Source: Rubellimicrobium mesophilum DSM 19309 (GTDB lineage Bacteria; Pseudomonadota; Alphaproteobacteria; Rhodobacterales; Rhodobacteraceae). Taken from it: a DNA stretch of 64,000 nt. The position numbers and the translations under genes were made by a program. The notes below the pieces were generated by a model. The model made no database searches and was not told the origin of the DNA. It saw nothing but the letters and a program-made list of their open reading frames with translations. Every line of letters starts with the position of its first letter. Within the stretch, counting starts at the first letter, position 1. The stretch is taken from NCBI RefSeq assembly GCF_000600335.2, contig NZ_KK088559.1:16843-80842 (forward strand), in the 5' to 3' direction. Positions 37,120 to 47,023 of the stretch are shown here, in pieces.

Positions 37120-37720
37120 GGGATTTGTCTGGCTTTCCCCACTGGAAGGGACGCTCGCCCTTGGACGCCGCCTCGACGATGGCGGCGACCTTGGCGGCGC
37201 GGGTCTCAGGGCGCCTGGCGTTCAGCAGCAGTTCGAGGACGCCGCGCTTCACCGACCTCGGATAGGCGTCCCAGGCCGCGCGGGCGCCCGCCCCGCCGAG
37301 GGCGCTCGCGAGGTCGGGCGGGACCTCCAGCGCCTCGACGGCGTCGAGCGCGGTCCAGGTGCCGTCCGCCTTGGCGCGGTCGATGACGGCGCGGCCCATG
37401 GGGGTCATCAGGCCCTCGGATTCGAGGCGCTCGACCAGGGACTTGTTGAAGCGGCTCCAGTTGGAGCCCGGCTTGCGCGGGCTGATCCAGAGCATCGAGC
37501 GCCGCTCGTCCTTCCCGCGCGTGAGGCTGTCCACCCAGCCATGGGCGAGACATTCCATCACGACCTCCTCCCCGGAGACGTAACGCTCGCCCTCGGACTT
37601 CTTGTGGGTGACGAGCCAGATTCCGGCGGGGCGGGCGTGGTTCGCGGAGAGCCAGGCGCGCAGCCCGGCGCGGGAGAGGACCTCCACCTCTTCGGCGTCG
37701 TCGAGCGGTCGCTTGGCCAT
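37115..37720 (-). CDS. YdeI/OmpD-associated family protein
   Basis: A 201-residue protein belongs to the YdeI family: AGLRAWLSANHARPAGIWLVTHKK, VMECLAHGWVDSLTRGKD, LWISPRKPGSNWSRFNKSLVERLESEG, and a C-terminal helical DUF1801-like domain. Members have been linked to protection against cationic peptides, but the mechanism is unknown. Its stop codon lies in the right arm of the palindrome, so the last codons have been captured by, or end exactly at, the repeat. Confidence 0.9.
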   Translation of the reverse strand: MAKRPLDDAEEVEVLSRAGLRAWLSANHARPAGIWLVTHKKSEGERYVSGEEVVMECLAHGWVDSLTRGKDERRSMLWISPRKPGSNWSRFNKSLVERLESEGLMTPMGRAVIDRAKADGTWTALDAVEALEVPPDLASALGGAGARAAWDAYPRSVKRGVLELLLNARRPETRAAKVAAIVEAASKGERPFQWGKPDKSP

Positions 37721-37823
37721 CCTGTCCCTCTGGCCCGCAGGCTAGGACGAGGCGCCGCAGGGGTCCAGCCTTGTCCCGGGGGCGCCCCGGGGGTATCCCC
37801 TGGCGCGTTTCAGGAGACCTGCC

Positions 37824-39617
37824 ATGGCCCGAGCCCCCCGGAAATCCGACGAGGACCGCCCGACCTCCAAGCGCGTCGGCGCGCTGGTCGCGCTCTGGCC
37901 CTTCCTGCGGCCCTACGGGGGCATGATGCTGCTGGCGCTGCTGGCGCTGGCGCTGACGGCCTCGGTGTCGCTGGTGCTGCCCATCGCGGTCAGGCGGGTG
38001 GTGGACAACTTCGGGATCGCCGAGGCGCAGCTCCTCGACAAGTACTTCGGCGCGGCGATGGGGATCGTGGCGCTGCTCGCCGTTGGGACCGCGATGCGCT
38101 ACTACCTCGTGACCCGGCTGGGGGAGCGGGTGGTCGCGGACATCCGCACCGCCGTCTTCGACCGCATGATCGGCATGAGCCCCGCCATCTACGAGCGGCT
38201 GATGACCGGCGAGGTGCTGTCCCGCATCACCACGGACACGACGCTGATCCTGTCCGTCATCGGGTCGTCGGTGTCGGTGGCGCTGCGGAACGTGCTGATC
38301 CTGATCGGGGGGATGGCGCTTCTGCTCTGGACCTCGGCCAAGCTCACGGGGCTCGTGCTGCTGCTGGTGCCGGTCATCATCGTGCCGATCGTTCTGCTCG
38401 GGCGGAGGCTGCGGGGCCTGTCGCGCGAGAACCAGGACTGGATCGCGGCCTCCTCGGGCGCGGCATCGGAGTCGCTGCTGTCCGCGCAGACGGTGCAGGC
38501 CTTCACCGCCGAGGGGCCGACCCGCCTGCGCTTCCGCGACCTGACGGAGAAGAGCTTCCTGTCGGCCAAGTCCCGCATCGGCGTGCGCGCGGTGATGACG
38601 GCCATCGTGATCTTCCTGATCTTCGCGGGCGTGGTGGGCGTCCTCTGGATCGGGGCGCGCGACGTGGAGTCGGGCGCGATGACGGTAGGCGCGCTGGTGC
38701 AGTTCGTGATCTACGCGATCATGGTGGCGGGCGCGGTGGGGGCGCTGACCGAGATCTGGGGCGAGGTGCAACGCGCCGCCGGGGCGACCGAGCGTCTGGC
38801 CGAGCTGCTGTCGCTCGCGGACACGGTGCAGGACCCCTCGCGCCCCGTGCCGGTGCCGAGCCTGCGGACGAGCGACCTGCGCTTCGAGGGCGTGACGTTC
38901 CACTACCCGACCCGGCCCGACCGGAGCGCGCTGAACGGCGTCTCGCTGACCGTGCGGCCGGGCGAGACGGTAGCGCTGGTGGGGCCGTCGGGGAGCGGTA
39001 AGACGACCGTGATCCAGCTCCTCCTGCGGTTCTGGGACCCGCAGGCGGGCCGGGTCACGGCGGGGGGCGTGGACCTGCGGGACGTGAGCCGCGCCGACCT
39101 GCGGGCGCAGATGGCCATCGTGGCGCAGGACGCGGTGATCTTCGCCGACACGGCGCGGGCCAACATCCGCTTCGGGCGGCCCGACGCCACGGATGCGGAG
39201 GTCGAGGCCGCCGCCCGCGCCGCCGCCGCGCACGACTTCCTGAGCGCCCTGCCGGAGGGCTACGACACCTATGTGGGCGAGCGGGGGGTGATGCTCTCGG
39301 GCGGGCAGAAGCAGCGCATCGCCATCGCGCGGGCGATCCTGCGGGACGCGCCGGTGCTGCTCCTCGACGAGGCGACCTCGGCGCTGGACGCGGAGAGCGA
39401 GCGCGCGGTGCAGCAGGCGGTGGAGCGGCTCGCGCAGACGCGGACCACGATCATCGTGGCGCACCGGCTCGCCACCGTGAAGCGGGCCGACCGGATCGTG
39501 GTGCTGGACGAGGGGCGCGTCGTGGCCGAGGGGACGCACGACGAGCTCGTGGCGCAGGGCGGGCTCTATGCCCGGCTGGCGCGGCTGCAGTTCACCGAAG
39601 GGCTCGCGGCGGAATAG
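37824..39617 (+). CDS. ABC transporter, fused permease-ATPase (MsbA-like exporter)
   Basis: The 597-residue half-transporter has six membrane helices in its first 320 residues. The nucleotide-binding domain has Walker A (GPSGSGKTT), the signature LSGGQKQRIAIARA, Walker B (VLLLDEATSALD) and the H-loop (IIVAHRLATV). It should act as a homodimer that exports lipids or hydrophobic compounds. No partner gene is adjacent. The ATG at 37824 follows CAGGAGA. Confidence 0.93.
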   Translation: MARAPRKSDEDRPTSKRVGALVALWPFLRPYGGMMLLALLALALTASVSLVLPIAVRRVVDNFGIAEAQLLDKYFGAAMGIVALLAVGTAMRYYLVTRLGERVVADIRTAVFDRMIGMSPAIYERLMTGEVLSRITTDTTLILSVIGSSVSVALRNVLILIGGMALLLWTSAKLTGLVLLLVPVIIVPIVLLGRRLRGLSRENQDWIAASSGAASESLLSAQTVQAFTAEGPTRLRFRDLTEKSFLSAKSRIGVRAVMTAIVIFLIFAGVVGVLWIGARDVESGAMTVGALVQFVIYAIMVAGAVGALTEIWGEVQRAAGATERLAELLSLADTVQDPSRPVPVPSLRTSDLRFEGVTFHYPTRPDRSALNGVSLTVRPGETVALVGPSGSGKTTVIQLLLRFWDPQAGRVTAGGVDLRDVSRADLRAQMAIVAQDAVIFADTARANIRFGRPDATDAEVEAAARAAAAHDFLSALPEGYDTYVGERGVMLSGGQKQRIAIARAILRDAPVLLLDEATSALDAESERAVQQAVERLAQTRTTIIVAHRLATVKRADRIVVLDEGRVVAEGTHDELVAQGGLYARLARLQFTEGLAAE

Positions 39618-39705
39618 CTTCGGGCCGGGCTTGCGCGGCCCGGTTCGCCCTCCCATTGTCGGACCAAGAGGGGTCGCAGAGGCCCGCGACAGGGGGGAGA
39701 CGGGC

Positions 39706-41598
39706 ATGGCCTTTGCCGGGCTCGCGGACAGCGCCGCCATCGAGGCGGAGGGCCCGTGGGAGGCGCGCGACCTCCCCCGCACGACCTGGGGCGTCCTGAG
39801 CCGCACCGCGAGCCGCGTCCCCGACCGCCCGGCGCTGACCTTCCAGCTCCTCTCCGACCCGAAGGCCCATGCCGAGACGCTGAGCTGGCGCGAGCTTCAG
39901 GCGCGCGTGGCGCAGGCGGCGAACCTGTTCCGCTCCCTGGGCGTGGGGGAGGGGGACACGGTCGCCTACCTCCTGCCCAACTGCACCGAGGTCGCGCTAG
40001 CCTATCTCGGCGGGCAGGTGGCCGGGATCGTGAACCCGATCAACCCGCTCCTCGATGCCGAGCAGATCGCGGGCATCCTGCGCGAGACCAAGGCCAAGGT
40101 CCTCGTGACGCTGAAGGCCTTCCCCAAGACCGACGTGCCGCAGAAGGCAGCGCAGGCGGTGGCTCTCGCGCCCAACGTCGAGACCGTGCTGGAGGTGGAC
40201 CTGCGGCGGCACCTGACGGGGGTGAAGAAGCTCCTCGTGCCGCTGCTGCGCCCGAAGAACCCCGTGACGCACAAGGCCCGGGTGCTCGACTTCCACCGCG
40301 AGGCGATGCGGCAGCCGAGGGAACTGCGGTTCCCGGACAGCGCGGGGGACCGCGTCGCGGCCTACTTCCACACTGGCGGGACGACGGGGCTGCCCAAGCT
40401 TGCGCGGCATCGCTACCGGGGGCTGATCTACAACGGCTGGGTGGCGCACCGGCTGCTGTTCACCGAACAGGACACGATGATCGTGCCGCTGCCGATGTTC
40501 CACGTCTTCGCGGCGGTGGTCTGCATGGGGGCGAGCGTCGCCTCGGGCGCCCATGTCGTGCTGCCGACGCCGCAGGGCTACCGGGGCGAGGGGGTCTTCG
40601 ACAACTTCTGGAAGCTGATCGAGCGCTGGCGCGTGACCTTCGTCATCACCGTGCCGACCGCCATCTCGGCGCTGATGCAAAGGCCGGTGGACGCCGACAT
40701 CTCCTCGCTCAAGCTTGCCTTCTCGGGGTCCGCGCCCCTGCCGGTGGAGCTCTTCAACCGCTTCGAGGCGGCGGCGGGCCTCACGGTGATCGAGGGCTAC
40801 GGCCTGACCGAGGCGACCTGCCTCGTGTCGGTCAACCCGCCGCAGGGGGAGCGGAAGGTGGGCTCCATCGGCGTGCCCTTCCCCTACACCCGCGTCCGCA
40901 TCATCGACCCCCACACGCAGATGGACTGCCTCGAGGACGAGGTAGGGGAGATCTGCGTGTCGTCGCCCGGCGTCTGGGGCGGGAACGTCTACACCGAGGG
41001 GGCGAAGAACGCCGAGATCTTCTATCCCGGCGAGGACGACGCGCCGGAATGGCTGCGGACCGGGGACCTCGGGCGGCGGGACCATGACGGCTATCTCTGG
41101 ATCACCGGGCGGGCCAAGGACATCATCATCCGGGGCGGGCACAACATCGACCCCGCGCAGATCGAGGACGCGCTCTGCGGCCATCCGGCGGTCGCCATGG
41201 CCGGGGCCATCGGCCAGCCCGACGCCCATGCGGGCGAGGTGCCCTGCGTCTACGTCGAGTTGGTGAAGGACGCGACCGCCACCGAGGCGGAGCTCTTGGA
41301 GCACGCCCGCGCCCACGTCCGCGAGAGGGCGGCGCAGCCCAAGCACCTCGAGGTGCTCGACGAGCTGCCCAAGACCGCCGTGGGCAAGATCTTCAAGCCG
41401 GACCTTCGGAAGCGCGCCATCAAGCGGGTCTACGACCGGGCGCTCACTGACGCGGGCCTGCCGGCCGAGGTGGCGGAGGTGGTCGAGGACCGCAAGCTCG
41501 GCCTCGTGGCGCGGCTGCGGCCCATGGGCGAGGTGACGGACGAGGCGGTGGACCGGGCGCTCGGCCCCTTCACGCGGCCCTGGACCTGGGTGGAGTAG
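39706..41598 (+). CDS. acyl-CoA synthetase (AMP-forming)
   Basis: The 630-residue ANL-superfamily ligase activates a carboxylic acid as acyl-AMP and transfers it to CoA. The motifs are the phosphate loop YFHTGGTTGLPK, VIEGYGLTEAT, TGDLGRRD and the C-terminal lysine motif PKTAVGKIFKPDLRKRAI. A distal C-terminal extension follows. It resembles the acyl-CoA synthetases that alphaproteobacteria use for long or branched acids. The ATG at 39706 follows GGGGGGAGA. The next gene begins two bases after its stop, so the two are likely cotranscribed. Confidence 0.92.
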   Translation: MAFAGLADSAAIEAEGPWEARDLPRTTWGVLSRTASRVPDRPALTFQLLSDPKAHAETLSWRELQARVAQAANLFRSLGVGEGDTVAYLLPNCTEVALAYLGGQVAGIVNPINPLLDAEQIAGILRETKAKVLVTLKAFPKTDVPQKAAQAVALAPNVETVLEVDLRRHLTGVKKLLVPLLRPKNPVTHKARVLDFHREAMRQPRELRFPDSAGDRVAAYFHTGGTTGLPKLARHRYRGLIYNGWVAHRLLFTEQDTMIVPLPMFHVFAAVVCMGASVASGAHVVLPTPQGYRGEGVFDNFWKLIERWRVTFVITVPTAISALMQRPVDADISSLKLAFSGSAPLPVELFNRFEAAAGLTVIEGYGLTEATCLVSVNPPQGERKVGSIGVPFPYTRVRIIDPHTQMDCLEDEVGEICVSSPGVWGGNVYTEGAKNAEIFYPGEDDAPEWLRTGDLGRRDHDGYLWITGRAKDIIIRGGHNIDPAQIEDALCGHPAVAMAGAIGQPDAHAGEVPCVYVELVKDATATEAELLEHARAHVRERAAQPKHLEVLDELPKTAVGKIFKPDLRKRAIKRVYDRALTDAGLPAEVAEVVEDRKLGLVARLRPMGEVTDEAVDRALGPFTRPWTWVE

Positions 41599-41719
41599 CG
41601 TGCCCTCGGAGGGTTTCGTCGGGAGGATGGGGCTGGGGCGCTTCCTGCGGCACGGAGCGCGGGCGGACGCCGCCATGCCCATCGGGGCGCCGCCCGCGAA
41701 CGTGGCGCCGCCGGGACCC

Positions 41720-42685
41720 ATGATGGCGGCCTATCGGCGGGACGGGAGCGCGCTGGCGCGGCTGGAGCCGGAGGAGCCGTTGCGCGCGGCCGTCTGGGTG
41801 GACCTCTACCGCCCCGACGAAGCGTTGTCGGCGCGCGTGAAGGCGGAGCTGGGCGTGGAGGTCCCGACGCTCGAGGACATGGAGGAGATCGAGGTCTCGA
41901 ACCGGCTCTACCGCGAGGAGGGGCTGGAGGTGATGACGGCGATCCTGCCCGGCGCCCTGCCGAACGGCGCGCAGGATTCGGGACCGGTGACGTTCCTGCT
42001 CGGCCCCGAGCGGCTCGTGACCGTGCGGCACCACGCGCCCCGGCCCTTCGAGACCTATCCGCAGCGCGCGGACCGCTCCTCCACGGGCTGCGGCTCGACC
42101 GACCGGCTGTTCCTGGGGCTGATCGAGGAGATCGTGGCGCGGCTCGCGGACCACGTCGAGGCGTCGGACCGGGCGCTCGACGCGCTGGCGGCGCGCATCT
42201 ACGCGGGGACGGAGCAGTCGCTGACGCAAGCCGAGCTGGAGCAGGCGCTGAAGGCCACGGGGCGGCAGGGCGAGGTGCTGGCGCGGGTGCGGCTGGGCCT
42301 CCTGACCCTGGAGCGGATGCTGTCGGTCTTCGGGCTCTGGTCCGACGCGCGGGGCGAGGGGAAGGCGCTGCGGCCGCACCTCAAGTCCACGATGCGAGAC
42401 CTGCAGGCGCTGGAGGAGCACGCCGACTTCCTGTCGGGACGGGTGGGCCTCGCCACTGACACGACGCTGGGAATGGTGAACCTGTCGCAGAACCAGACGG
42501 TGCGCATCCTCTCGGTGGTGGCGACGCTGTTCCTGCCGCCGACGCTGATCGGCACGATCTACGGCATGAACTTCCACTTCATGCCGGAGCTGGACGAGGT
42601 CTGGGGCTATCCCATCGCACTGGTCGCCATGCTGATCTCGGCGCTGGCGAGCTGGGCCTACTTCAAGTGGAGGGGTTGGCTGTAA
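41720..42685 (+). CDS. CorA-family magnesium/cobalt transporter
   Basis: The 321-residue protein has a long cytoplasmic helical domain and two C-terminal membrane helices, with the channel signature YGMNF between them (ATLFLPPTLIGTIYGMNFHF). CorA pentamers take up Mg2+ and other divalent cations. A GTG at 41600 is in frame and would add 40 residues without family similarity. The ATG pair at 41720 matches the usual start, although its ribosome binding site is weak. It is downstream of the acyl-CoA synthetase. Confidence 0.88.
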   Translation: MMAAYRRDGSALARLEPEEPLRAAVWVDLYRPDEALSARVKAELGVEVPTLEDMEEIEVSNRLYREEGLEVMTAILPGALPNGAQDSGPVTFLLGPERLVTVRHHAPRPFETYPQRADRSSTGCGSTDRLFLGLIEEIVARLADHVEASDRALDALAARIYAGTEQSLTQAELEQALKATGRQGEVLARVRLGLLTLERMLSVFGLWSDARGEGKALRPHLKSTMRDLQALEEHADFLSGRVGLATDTTLGMVNLSQNQTVRILSVVATLFLPPTLIGTIYGMNFHFMPELDEVWGYPIALVAMLISALASWAYFKWRGWL

Positions 42686-42875
42686 GGGGCGGCGTCCCAT
42701 CGGGCTGGATCGGCGCGATCGGATCGGGCGCGGTGCTCGCCGCGCTTTTCCTCCCGCCATCAACGCTTCCTTAACCTTTCGCTGCCATGGTGGTCCCGTC
42801 CCTGGGTCGCCGCCCGGCGGGGTAGGGGAAGTTGCGTCCTCCGCCCGGTCGGTCCCTTGGCGGATGAAGTCCCGC

Positions 42876-44048
42876 TCAGTCCTTGTACGGGTCCACGTCG
42901 CCGGGGCCCGCCATGACCACGCCGAAGGGGTGGAGGACGTGCTCGATCTCCACCGTGCCCGCGTGCTCCGATAGGACCTCGGGCAGGCGGCGGTAGGCCT
43001 GCGGCGCCTCGTCGAGGTCGCCGCCGACGAGCGCGACGCCCTTCCGGGCGAGCCAGGCGCGCATCTCGTCCCCGTCCACGCGCGGCGGACGGATCACGCG
43101 GCCCGTGCGGCGGTCCACCTTGCCCCGCGCGTCCGAGCGGGACATGACCCGGCCCGCGCCATGGACGGTCGAGTAGAGGGCGCGGACGCTGCCGGGCGAT
43201 TCGACGCCGCGCAGGATCACCGCGTCGTCGCCCATGGAGCCGCCGACGAAGCCGCGCTGGCCGGGGAAGGCGGGTGTCGCGCCCTTGCGGACGACCCAGA
43301 GGTCGCGGCCGCCGTGGCGTTCCCTCCAGCAGAAGTTGTGGTGGTTGTGGACCTCGTCCGTGACCGCCCCGCCGATGATCCGCCGGACGCGCTCCACCAC
43401 CCAGTCGCGGCCCGCGTAGGCGTAGAGGCCGCCGAGATCCACGCCGGCCATGTAGCCCTGCCCGGCGGCGCTGGAGGCCGGGAGGAGGGCGGGCGGCGCG
43501 AGCATGTTGCCGCTGGCCTTGGCCGCCGCGAGGTACTTGGTCGTGATCTTGTGGCCGAGCCCCCGCGAGCCGAAGTGGACGCCGATCCAGACGAAGCCCT
43601 CGTCGTCGTGGAAGAGGTCCACGTAGTGGTTCCCCCCGCCCACGGTGCCAAGCTGATCGCGGGCCAGCTTCCTGAGGTCGGTCACTCCGGCGGCTTTCCA
43701 GAGGTCGGACTCGAACAGCGGGTCGTCCACCTTCTCCTTGTTGGCGCGGCCCATCCCGAAGCTGATCGTCCGCGCCACGTCCCGCAGGATCGTGTCCGCC
43801 CGCGCCTCGATGTCCTCGAACCGGGTATCGAGCCGCACCGCCTTGTTCCCGCAGGCGATGTCGTAGCCCACGCCGCTGATCGAGATGTGCTCCTCGTAGC
43901 CCACCACGCCGCCGATCGGGTGGTTGTAGCCCAGGTGCCCGTCCGCGCAGAGCACCCCCGCCGCCGCCGAGCCCGTGGCGAGGCAGGTCTCCATCTGCGC
44001 GAGCGTGTTCTCGTTGTGCCGTCCGAATATGGCGAGCGGAGCGGACAT
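42876..44048 (-). CDS. rtcB: RtcB family RNA ligase
   Basis: RtcB joins RNA ends bearing 2',3'-cyclic or 3'-phosphate to 5'-OH, using GTP and Mn2+. The 390-residue protein shows the metal-binding motifs: GHLGYNHPIGGV, GVGYDIACGNKA (C66 region), GGGNHYVDL, DEVHNHHNF and TVHGAGRVMSRSDA. The C-terminus has VVMAGPGDVDPYKD. It is of the shorter bacterial type rather than the E. coli RtcB length. The neighbours are divergent or unrelated, so the RNA substrate (repair or stress-cleaved RNA) is unknown. Confidence 0.92.
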   Translation of the reverse strand: MSAPLAIFGRHNENTLAQMETCLATGSAAAGVLCADGHLGYNHPIGGVVGYEEHISISGVGYDIACGNKAVRLDTRFEDIEARADTILRDVARTISFGMGRANKEKVDDPLFESDLWKAAGVTDLRKLARDQLGTVGGGNHYVDLFHDDEGFVWIGVHFGSRGLGHKITTKYLAAAKASGNMLAPPALLPASSAAGQGYMAGVDLGGLYAYAGRDWVVERVRRIIGGAVTDEVHNHHNFCWRERHGGRDLWVVRKGATPAFPGQRGFVGGSMGDDAVILRGVESPGSVRALYSTVHGAGRVMSRSDARGKVDRRTGRVIRPPRVDGDEMRAWLARKGVALVGGDLDEAPQAYRRLPEVLSEHAGTVEIEHVLHPFGVVMAGPGDVDPYKD

Positions 44049-44222
44049 GTAGCCTCCGTGGGTCGGGAGCGGAAGGTAGGGGCGGTGCGCCTCGCGTCAT
44101 GGGGGACGCGCCCCGAGATGACCCGGGCACCTCCACAATTCCGCCATGCCGGTCCCCCCTCCATGGCGTGGCGCCCCGCGACCAGGCGCCGGAATGCGAT
44201 CCAGGGCGGAGAGAGGCAGGAG

Positions 44223-45469
44223 ATGGGCGAGACCGGAGCTACTATGGGCGCCGTCTTTCGCCTGAAGGCGTCGACCGTCGGTGTGCTGATCGGAATCCTT
44301 TCGGTCGGGGTCATCGGCCTGGCGATACAATACGAGGCCAAGTATCTCGCGGGCTCCTCGCCCACCCTGGCGGAGTTCGACATCTTCCGCTTGGTCGGGC
44401 GGCTGGCCTGGGAGGGTCGGGTCGCCGAGGCCTATTCCTTCGAGGTCTTCCACGCCATGCAGAAGGCGCTGGGGGACGGCCTGACCTCGATGCCCTGGAC
44501 CTATCCGCCGCCCTTCGACCTCGTGGCGGCGGCGCTGGCGCTGGCGCCGGTCGGGCTGGCCTATCTGGGCTTCGTCGGATCGACGCTGGCGGTCTTCCTT
44601 CTCGTCCTGAGGCGCCTGGCGGGCCCGGCTTTCTCGGCGGTTCTCGTCTGCCTCCTGCCGGTCCTGGCGCTCAACCTTCTCGTGGGCCAGAACGGCTGCC
44701 TGACCGGCGCGCTGGTCGGCCTCTTCGCGCTGCTGGCGCTGGAGGGGAAGCACCGCGCTGGGGTGCCTCTCGGGCTCATGGTGGTCAAGCCGCATTTGGC
44801 GCTGGGGCTCGGGGCGCATCTGCTCCTTGCCCGGCGCTGGGGCTGGCTCGGGGCGGCGGCGGCGGCCGCGGCGGGAATGATGGCACTCTCGACCCTGGCC
44901 TTTGGGCCGGGGATATGGACGGCCTTCCTCATGGGCCTGCGCGAATCCGGGCAGCTCCTCGCGTCGGGGGCATATACGATGCATCGCATGACCTCGGTCT
45001 ACGCGGGGCTGCGCAGCTTCGGAGTCGGCGCCGAGCTGGCGCTGGGCATCCATGCCGGCGTGGCGCTGGCTGTTCTGGCCATGGCGCAGGCGGCGCACAT
45101 ACGGGGCTGGCGGGCGGAGAGGGTGCTCGCCGTCGCCCTCCTCGCCACGCTGCTGGGAAGCCCCTACAACTACGACTACGACCTGCCGATCCTGGGCGTG
45201 GCCCTGGCGCTGGTCTTCCGTGGTCCCCTTGAGGTCTCATCGAGGCGTCTCGTGGGCGTCATCGTGCTGCTCGTCCTCTTCACGGGGGCCTATCCGCTGG
45301 CGATCAGCGAGATGTCGGAGGATGGGCTCCTTCGAACCTGGCTGACTCGGGACGGGCATATCCTGGCGCTGGCGCCCTTCTCCTTCCTGGTCCTTGCGGC
45401 CCTCCTCGTGGGCATGATGTGGCGGGAGGAGCGCGCGAGCGCGGCGGGGGCGGCTCCGCCCGGCCCTGA
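44223..45469 (+). CDS. GT-C polyprenyl-phosphate glycosyltransferase (DUF2029/GT87-like), stop lost by frameshift
   Basis: The protein has about ten hydrophobic segments and an acidic pair after the first helix (FDIFRLVGRLAWEGR), as in DUF2029/GT87 enzymes that take sugars from polyprenyl phosphates. SMPWTYPPPFDLVAAALALAP is also typical. Start: ATG 44223, or ATG 44244 with a better site (GGAG). In its own frame there is no stop before the next gene. If the G5 run 45446-45450 were one base longer, it would end at TGA 45467-45469. It heads the D-arabinose donor operon and is the likely arabinosyltransferase, possibly comparable to mycobacterial AftC. The acceptor is unknown. Confidence 0.78.
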
Positions 45470-45597
45470 CCTGACGGCCCCTGGCCCGAGGATGGGCCCA
45501 GCCGCGCCCCATTCGGGCCACGATCCCTGGCCAGACTGTTTCCGAGGGGCGCCGGCCGAAGGAACGCGCCTCGGACGAGAGTCAGGACGGTGGGCGC

Positions 45598-47022
45598 ATG
45601 AACGACAGGGTTCTCGTGATCGATCTGGACGGCACGCTGGTCCGGACGGACATGCTCTTCGAGACCTTCTGGTCGGCGCTGGGCCGAAGCTGGACCGCGC
45701 CGGTGCTCGCGCTGCGCAGCCTGCTCGTCTCGGGCCGCTCGGCGCTCAAGGCGGCGCTGAGCAAGGCCGGCCCGGTCGAGGTCGCCTCGCTGCCCTACAA
45801 CGACGAGGTGCTGGACTACATCCGGGACTGGCGCGCGCGGGGTGGGCGGACGGCGCTGGTCACCGCCTCGCACCAGGATCTCGCCGATCAGGTAGCCGAG
45901 CATCTGGGCATCTTCGACGAGGTGCACGGCTCGGACGACGCCTCGAACCTCAAGGGGGAGCGGAAGGCCACGTTCCTCGAGTCGCGCTTCGGGCCGGGGC
46001 GCTTCGACTACATGGGCGACGCGCCCGCCGATCTGCCGGTCTGGGAGAAGGCCCACAAGGCGGTCGCCGTGGGAGCGCCGCGCTCGGTCCGGACCCGCCT
46101 CGCCGGACTCGGGCGGGAGGTGGAGCACCTTCGCGCGGGGACGCCGGCGCTGAAGGGCTATCTCCGCGCGCTGCGGCCGCACCAGTGGCTCAAGAACCTG
46201 CTCGTGGTGCTCCCGCTGCTGGCCTCGCACCGGGTCACGCCGGAGCTCCTCGGGGCGGCGCTGCTGGCCTTCGTGGCCTTCAGCCTGGTGGCGTCGAGCG
46301 TCTACGTGCTGAACGACCTCCTGGACCTGCAGGCGGACCGGGCGCATCCCAGGAAGCGCAACCGGCCCTTCGCCTCGGGTGCGGTGCCCATCGCGCACGG
46401 GACGGCGATGGCGCCGGTGCTGATGCTGATGGGCTTCCTCGCGGCGGTGCCGCTGGGGGGCAAGTTCGTCCTCTGCCTGTCGGCCTACTGGCTCGCCACC
46501 ACGGCCTATTCGCTGATGCTGAAGCGGATCGCGGTGCTCGACATCGTGGTCCTCGCCGGGCTCTACACGCTGCGGATCGTGGCGGGGGCGCTGGCGACGG
46601 GCATCCCGCTGTCGGTCTGGCTCCTCGCCTTCTCGGTGTTCTTCTTCTTCGCGCTGGCGGCCGTGAAGCGTCAGGCCGAGCTTGCCGGGCAGGCGGGCGA
46701 CGCCGGGACCGGCCTGCGCGGGCGCGGCTATCGGGTTGGCGACCTGCAGCTCGTGTCGAACATGGCGACCTCCTCGGGCTACGTCTCGGTCCTCGTGCTC
46801 GCACTCTACGTGAACTCGCCGGCGGTGCTGGGGCTCTACTCGAGCCCGGCGCTCCTCTGGGGCATCTGCCTCGTGCTGCTGTTCTGGCTGAGCCGGGTGA
46901 TGATGCTGACCCACCGGGGCGAGATGCACGACGATCCCGTGGTCTTCGCCGCGACGGATCGGGTGAGCCAGCTCTGCATCCTGCTCTGCGCCGCGCTGGG
47001 CTTTGGCGCGGTCCTGGTCTGA
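45598..47022 (+). CDS. ubiA: HAD phosphatase-UbiA prenyltransferase fusion (decaprenyl-phosphate phosphoribosyltransferase-like)
   Basis: Residues 1-180 are a HAD hydrolase (VIDLDGTL at 7-14, VTASHQ at 88-93, MGDAPADLPVW at 139-149). Residues 185-474 are a UbiA-type membrane prenyltransferase with NDLLDLQADRAHPRKRNRP (239-257), the signature of phosphoribosyl-polyprenyl synthases such as Mycobacterium Rv3806c. The second half should make polyprenylphosphoryl-5-phosphoribose. The HAD domain could remove the 5-phosphate, the step assigned to Rv3807c in mycobacteria. The two activities on one chain and the four genes around it make this assignment strong in context, though it is untested. Confidence 0.85.
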   Translation: MNDRVLVIDLDGTLVRTDMLFETFWSALGRSWTAPVLALRSLLVSGRSALKAALSKAGPVEVASLPYNDEVLDYIRDWRARGGRTALVTASHQDLADQVAEHLGIFDEVHGSDDASNLKGERKATFLESRFGPGRFDYMGDAPADLPVWEKAHKAVAVGAPRSVRTRLAGLGREVEHLRAGTPALKGYLRALRPHQWLKNLLVVLPLLASHRVTPELLGAALLAFVAFSLVASSVYVLNDLLDLQADRAHPRKRNRPFASGAVPIAHGTAMAPVLMLMGFLAAVPLGGKFVLCLSAYWLATTAYSLMLKRIAVLDIVVLAGLYTLRIVAGALATGIPLSVWLLAFSVFFFFALAAVKRQAELAGQAGDAGTGLRGRGYRVGDLQLVSNMATSSGYVSVLVLALYVNSPAVLGLYSSPALLWGICLVLLFWLSRVMMLTHRGEMHDDPVVFAATDRVSQLCILLCAALGFGAVLV

Positions 47023-47023
47023 C

